NCBI GenBank assembly: GCA_900557355.1
Contig: USSR01000042.1
Span: 1 to 19,395 of the forward strand
Reading direction: 5' to 3'
Length of the DNA: 19,395 bases
Source: an uncultured Bacteroides sp.
GTDB lineage: Bacteria; Bacteroidota; Bacteroidia; Bacteroidales; Bacteroidaceae
In this document: positions 15,646-19,395 of the stretch, piece by piece
Layout of the letters: each line of letters opens with the position of its first letter
Position numbering within the stretch: position 1 is the stretch's first letter
Notes under the pieces: model-generated
Database searches by the model: none
What the model was told of the DNA's origin: nothing
Seen by the model: only the letters and a program-made list of their open reading frames with translations
Translations under genes and position numbers: made by a program

Positions 15646-16832
15646 TAATTGATAGTTATAAAATTGTTTAACTTCATTTCATATTCTTCTACTAACTTAT
15701 CTATCTCTGCTCTATCATCCGCCTCCACTATAAATTGCCCATAGCGATTTAGAGAACTAGTAACTCGATTGATGCTATCGCCAACATGGAGTTTAAAATC
15801 GAAGGCTACAATATTCGGCCAATTGATAACATTATCAAACTCTGAGGAGATTAACTCTATCTTTCCTTGGGGAAAATAGAAGAAGCGAACAGCAGATGCT
15901 TTTTCTACACGCCCCGTCTTTGTGTCAACAGACTCACCAAGAGCAATATGAAGAAGCTGATCTTCGATATTGATGCCTGTAGAAAGAGGAGTTAGAGTTG
16001 AAGTGATATAATCACCACCCAAACGAGGACTGGTTTCAATGACAAAAATGCCACGGTCGTTCACCTTGAGTTCCGTGTGAGAAGGACAATTCTTAAACTG
16101 CATACATTCCGCAATCATATCAATAATATTGCAAATCTGCTGACGCTGGTCATCAGTGAGGTTAGCAGGTTGCTTGTGACCTAGCTCTACATTGTAAGGG
16201 AACTCTGTTGTTTTCTTTTCTGTGAACTGAATTATTTCAGATTTTCCATCATAGTGTAGCGATTCGATGCTGAACTCACGCCCCTCAATGAACTCCTCGA
16301 CAAGAACAGTTGTAAGACGTGAATTTTCTAGTGCCTCACTAATTGAGTCTTGCAGTTCTTCTTCATTACGACATAGTTTTACACCACGAGAACCAGAATT
16401 ATCTCGAGGCTTTACAATAATCGGAAATTCCATGCACTCAACTTCATCAGCATTGGAAATGAGACGTCCTTTTGCACAAGGAATGCCACTTTCCATAAAA
16501 CGTTGCTTCATTTGAAATTTATCCGTAGACCACATAGCAGTGCGCACGCTACAGAAAGGAAAATTCAACTTCTCTGCTACATCAGCCATCATAACCAAAG
16601 GCTTATCTGTGGCTAAAGTAACTATCGCCTTCACATTATATTTATGGCAAAGGGCGATAGTACGAATAAGATCCTGTCCATCAACAACCTCAAAGGCATC
16701 GCAGTCGCCCTTACAAACAGCATCAGAACGTGGATCTATACCAACTACGAATAACCCCATTTTGTGTGCACGTCCTATAATTGATTTTTGAAGTTCACCG
16801 ACTCCAAAAACCATAATAGCTTTTTTATCCAT
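15645..16832 (-). CDS. ATP-grasp ligase (carboxylate-amine ligase type)
   Basis: The 395-residue protein has the full ATP-grasp layout. An N-terminal Rossmann-like pre-domain opens AIMVFGVGELQKSIIGRA and includes VVGIDPRSDA. A lid region follows, with PIIVKPRDNSGSRGVKL (the glycine-rich ATP loop) and VLVEEFIEGREFSIE. The metal-binding end is CPSHTELKVNDRGIFVIETSPRLGGDYI. The C-terminal part after GINIEDQLLHIALGE resembles the C-terminal domain of L-amino-acid ligases and PurT-like enzymes. By family knowledge such enzymes activate a carboxylate as an acyl phosphate and join it to an amine. In this context the amine could be the one placed on the sugar by the neighbouring aminotransferase, giving an aminoacylated sugar; this is inference. 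It overlaps the aminotransferase gene by 8 bases and the acyltransferase gene by 1. Confidence 0.86.
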   Translation of the reverse strand: MDKKAIMVFGVGELQKSIIGRAHKMGLFVVGIDPRSDAVCKGDCDAFEVVDGQDLIRTIALCHKYNVKAIVTLATDKPLVMMADVAEKLNFPFCSVRTAMWSTDKFQMKQRFMESGIPCAKGRLISNADEVECMEFPIIVKPRDNSGSRGVKLCRNEEELQDSISEALENSRLTTVLVEEFIEGREFSIESLHYDGKSEIIQFTEKKTTEFPYNVELGHKQPANLTDDQRQQICNIIDMIAECMQFKNCPSHTELKVNDRGIFVIETSPRLGGDYITSTLTPLSTGINIEDQLLHIALGESVDTKTGRVEKASAVRFFYFPQGKIELISSEFDNVINWPNIVAFDFKLHVGDSINRVTSSLNRYGQFIVEADDRAEIDKLVEEYEMKLNNFITIN

Positions 16833-17967
16833 AAATTTCTTGAATACCCTTTTCTACAGTATCACAAATAAAATCTACCTGCTCCATGGTAAGTGCCGCA
16901 TACATAGGAAGTGTAACTTCATTATTGGTGCAGTATTCTGTTTGTGGAAGCACAACATCTAGCTCTTTGTAAGTAAAAAACTTGTGTGCTGCAGGATAGT
17001 GAACGGAAGTCTGGATGCCTGCTGCATGAATATACTCACGAAGTGCATCACGTTTTTCTTTAGTAGAATCGAGAATAACTATTGGGAAAATATAGTTAGA
17101 GGTAAACTCTTCACAATCAGCAAAAGGTACAGCAATGCGAGGATTCTTTGTAAGACGTGTTACATAACGCTTACGAACTGTAATACGACTCCTAAGGTCG
17201 CTAGATAGTTTCTTAAGTTGTTCAATAGCAATAGCAGCACGTATGTCATCCATACGGAAGTTGTAGCCAAGACAAGTGATGTCATACTCCGTAGCATGAC
17301 CGGAAGCACGCTGATAAGACATGGTACTCATACCATGAGAACGAATAAGACGTGCCTTTTTCTCCATCTCCTCATTATTAGTGATGAACATACCACCTTC
17401 ACCTGTAGAGATGTTTTTATTGGAGAAAAATGAGAATGCTGCACAGTCCCCAATGGTGCCGAGCTTCTTGCCTTTGTATTCAGAGAGAGGACCATGACAA
17501 GCATCTTCGATAATCTTGAGGTTGTACTTCTGGGCGATAGTCATAATTGCATCCATGTCTGCCGGAAAACCAGCCATATGAACTACAACAATACCTTTGG
17601 TACGTGAGGTAATCTTTGCTTCAATATCCTTAGGATCAATATTAATATGTTCTGGACCCACAACATCTGCAAAAACTGGAGTTGCACCAACATAACGGAT
17701 ACAATTACAAGAAGCAGCAAAGGTGAGAGAAGGACAAATTACCTCATCGCCAGGACCAAAGCCACAAACCATGCAACATACGTGAAGCACATCTGTACAA
17801 TTAGACATGCTGACGGCATATTTTACCTTCCACATATCAATAAACATTTGTTCAAGTTCAGCATTCTTAGGACCAGTAGAAATCCAACCTGACTTGATAG
17901 TGTCATAAGCTGCCTGAGCCTCACGTTCATCGAAATTAAGATTGAAAAGAGGAATTTTATAAGCCAT
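16825..17967 (-). CDS. DegT/DnrJ/EryC1/StrS-family sugar aminotransferase (PglE-like)
   Basis: The 380-residue protein shows the complete DegT aminotransferase pattern. Its N-terminus is PLFNLNFDEREAQAAYDTIKSGWISTGP, and it has the cofactor-site aspartate in IIEDACHGPLSEYKG (D155). The PLP lysine is K184 in FSFFSNKNISTGEGGM, and the arm GYNFRMDDIRAAIAI follows. By family knowledge it transfers an amino group from glutamate to a keto-sugar nucleotide. Directly downstream of a 4,6-dehydratase, that would be the 4-keto-6-deoxy sugar, giving a 4-amino-4,6-dideoxy sugar. It is separated from the dehydratase gene by 57 bases and overlaps the ATP-grasp gene by 8. The ATG at 17967 sits close before the conserved PLFN start, as usual for the family. 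Confidence 0.92.
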   Translation of the reverse strand: MAYKIPLFNLNFDEREAQAAYDTIKSGWISTGPKNAELEQMFIDMWKVKYAVSMSNCTDVLHVCCMVCGFGPGDEVICPSLTFAASCNCIRYVGATPVFADVVGPEHINIDPKDIEAKITSRTKGIVVVHMAGFPADMDAIMTIAQKYNLKIIEDACHGPLSEYKGKKLGTIGDCAAFSFFSNKNISTGEGGMFITNNEEMEKKARLIRSHGMSTMSYQRASGHATEYDITCLGYNFRMDDIRAAIAIEQLKKLSSDLRSRITVRKRYVTRLTKNPRIAVPFADCEEFTSNYIFPIVILDSTKEKRDALREYIHAAGIQTSVHYPAAHKFFTYKELDVVLPQTEYCTNNEVTLPMYAALTMEQVDFICDTVEKGIQEIYG

Positions 17968-18024
17968 AATATTTATTTTATATTATACGTTTGTTTACTT
18001 GTCGAATTACCCATATCGTAAAAA

Positions 18025-19233
18025 TTACATTTTCTGATCAAGATTCTTTCCCTTCTCTTCATGCTCGAAGTTAGGTATGAATCTCTTGATCGATTCTACA
18101 ACCTGTACTTTAGTAAATTCTGTTGAAGCAAAGATATCTTCAAGTTCCAAAAAGAATTCTTCGATTTCCGGCATTGATCTTCTAGAGGTTTCTTCAACCA
18201 CACCTAAAGCTAAAAAACGTTCCATGTTTATTTTCTCGCCAGGAATATAAAATTCCTCATAAGACTTCTCTCCTGTAGTATCAGAATTAAAGTAAACTAC
18301 TGGATATGCATTACTCTCATAACTCATATTAGCAGCATATTGTTTTGCCTCTAGATCGTCGGAACATTCTATTTTCTTAAAGCCTTCTGCTTTTACGAAA
18401 TCGTCACAGATTGTTGAAAATGTTAGCATTTGATCTTTACCTAATTTAGGAAAGAATACCTCACCCCCATTTCCCAAAATACAAGCAAGCATACAAATCT
18501 GACCAGACTCTTCAGGAGATACGAAGTAACGTTTAACGTCCAAAGGTGCTGCCAAAGGTTGTCTTTTCTGAAGTCTATGAATCCAACCATCAGGAAGAGA
18601 ACCATTAGAGAAAGCAACATTAGCAAAGCGTGCCGTTGTAACCTTAAAGTATTTGTTGTATGCCATTACAAGGTCTTCCATAATACGTTTGCTAGCTCCC
18701 ATAATATTTACAGGGTTAGCAGCCTTATCTGTAGAAACACAGAAGAAGTGCTTAGGAGGATATACTGTGAGCAAATCCATAAGTTTCTTTGCCTTGATAT
18801 CATTATTCTCAATAAGAGCTTGTACACTATATTTATCCTTTTCGCTACGTACGTGCTTATGCGCTGAGAAATTAGCAACAATATCAAATCCCTTTTCTTC
18901 ACGGAAAATACGTTCAAAAATAGAATCTGCAAAATTTAGTGTATAGCAACGGAATTCATCAGGACAATAAAGCCCTTCTATACTTCTCACATCACGTACA
19001 AGTTCTGCCAATCCATTTTCATTGAGATCAATCACCGTTATACTCTTTGGTTCGAAAGGGAGTAGCGCCTTAATGAATGAAGCCCCAATTGAGCCAGCAC
19101 CTCCAATTACACAAACTGACTTTCCCTTTATTTCCTGAATAAGTTCTTCCTTGTGTGCCTCAATATCATTAGCAAACATACTGACCGAACGAAATGTTAC
19201 ACTATCAGCTATAAATTTATCTAAGTTGAACAT
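18025..19233 (-). CDS. CapD/PglF-type nucleotide-sugar 4,6-dehydratase (soluble SDR)
   Basis: This 402-residue protein belongs to the polysaccharide-biosynthesis (CapD/FlaA1/PglF/WbpM) branch of extended SDR enzymes. The NAD-binding motif is GGAGSIG (44-50), with an acidic residue for ribose binding in TVIDLNENGL. FSAHKHV (122-128) and the catalytic STDKAANPVNIMGASKR (167-183) follow. In that motif the usual catalytic tyrosine is methionine (M178) while K182 is kept, as is known for PglF- and WbpM-like members. It lacks the N-terminal membrane domain of PglF and WbpM, so it is probably soluble. By family knowledge it makes a 4-keto-6-deoxy nucleotide sugar, commonly from UDP-GlcNAc. It has an approximately 40-residue N-terminal extension before the Rossmann fold and an extended acidic C-terminus. 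It is the first complete gene of the window. Confidence 0.88.
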   Translation of the reverse strand: MFNLDKFIADSVTFRSVSMFANDIEAHKEELIQEIKGKSVCVIGGAGSIGASFIKALLPFEPKSITVIDLNENGLAELVRDVRSIEGLYCPDEFRCYTLNFADSIFERIFREEKGFDIVANFSAHKHVRSEKDKYSVQALIENNDIKAKKLMDLLTVYPPKHFFCVSTDKAANPVNIMGASKRIMEDLVMAYNKYFKVTTARFANVAFSNGSLPDGWIHRLQKRQPLAAPLDVKRYFVSPEESGQICMLACILGNGGEVFFPKLGKDQMLTFSTICDDFVKAEGFKKIECSDDLEAKQYAANMSYESNAYPVVYFNSDTTGEKSYEEFYIPGEKINMERFLALGVVEETSRRSMPEIEEFFLELEDIFASTEFTKVQVVESIKRFIPNFEHEEKGKNLDQKM

Positions 19234-19332
19234 AGATGACTTTAATTTATTATCAAATTCTTTATTAATTCAATGTATTGTTTTAACTCGCTATCTTTAA
19301 CTATAAATAATTATATGATTAACCTTTTTATC

Positions 19333-19395
19333 TTATAATTTATCCAAGACCTCAAACCGCGGTGAATTCTTGGATTTAAACTCAGGTACCACTGA
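19333..19395 (-). CDS. C-terminal end of an upstream gene (5' end outside window)
   Basis: The frame ending at TAA 19333-19335 is open to the window edge and encodes 20 residues, with VVPEFKSKN, RFEVL and a final DKL. The higher GC of these codons compared with the AT-rich 99-base spacer that follows (19234-19332) is consistent with a true coding end. The lack of a plausible alternative also favours it. The fragment is too short to name a family. By position it would belong to the same operon and perhaps to the sugar-precursor cassette. Confidence 0.45.
   Translation of the reverse strand, partial: SVVPEFKSKNSPRFEVLDKL

Noticed and set aside
19234..19332. Possible operon promoter in front of the dehydratase gene
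   Set aside because: The 99-base spacer is AT-rich but shows no TTTG/TAnnTTTG pair at proper spacing, and the end of an upstream gene on the same strand suggests read-through.
1..19395. CRISPR arrays, tRNA or rRNA genes, intact insertion sequences and invertible promoter repeats
   Set aside because: No direct-repeat array, tRNA-like cloverleaf, transposase motif or long paired inverted repeats flanking a promoter were seen on reading both strands.

Overview
The window is a 19.4 kb stretch of a surface-polysaccharide (capsule or exopolysaccharide) biosynthesis locus. Every gene I can support reads on the minus strand, so transcription runs from about 19.4 kb down to 1. The gene families, the AT-rich leaders without clear Shine-Dalgarno sequences and the low GC all point to Bacteroidota, most likely a gut Bacteroidales (Bacteroides, Phocaeicola, Prevotella or a relative). 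No species can be named from this sequence alone. Both ends are cut: the promoter and any UpxY/UpxZ-type regulators would lie beyond 19395, and the co-polymerase gene runs off at position 1.

In transcription order the layout is as follows. (1) 19333-19395: the last 20 codons of an unidentified gene. (2) 18025-13805: a sugar-precursor cassette of a CapD/PglF-type 4,6-dehydratase, a DegT/PglE-type aminotransferase, an ATP-grasp ligase, a NeuD/PglD-type hexapeptide acyltransferase and a CBS-domain sugar-1-phosphate nucleotidyltransferase. (3) 13798-7863: a tightly coupled block of a GT-B glycosyltransferase, Wzx flippase, F420-hydrogenase-beta-like iron-sulfur protein, polysaccharide pyruvyltransferase and a second glycosyltransferase, with overlapping stop and start codons at four successive junctions. 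(4) 7850-4399: an EpsG/Wzy-type polymerase, a GT4 glycosyltransferase, a 507-base gap with a possible decayed gene, and a GT2 glycosyltransferase. (5) 4297-3059: a membrane-anchored protein of unknown function that does not look like a polysaccharide enzyme. (6) 3047-1: a WecA/MraY-type initiating phosphoglycosyltransferase, a WbuC-family cupin, the Wza-type outer-membrane export lipoprotein and the N-terminal part of a Wzz/Wzc-type chain-length protein.

Together this is a nearly complete Wzx/Wzy-dependent pathway. The cassette would make an amino-deoxy-sugar nucleotide, the WecA-like enzyme would load the first sugar-phosphate on undecaprenyl phosphate, and four glycosyltransferases would extend it. 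Pyruvyltransferase and possibly the iron-sulfur protein would decorate the repeat unit. Wzx flips it, EpsG/Wzy polymerises it, and Wzc/Wza control length and export.

The most interesting parts are the dehydratase-aminotransferase-ATP-grasp-acyltransferase-CBS nucleotidyltransferase cassette, which suggests an acylated and perhaps aminoacylated diamino sugar made by a route I cannot assign to a described pathway; the iron-sulfur/pyruvyltransferase pair; and the unexplained 412-residue membrane protein. Family assignments come from motifs read by eye. No database search was possible.
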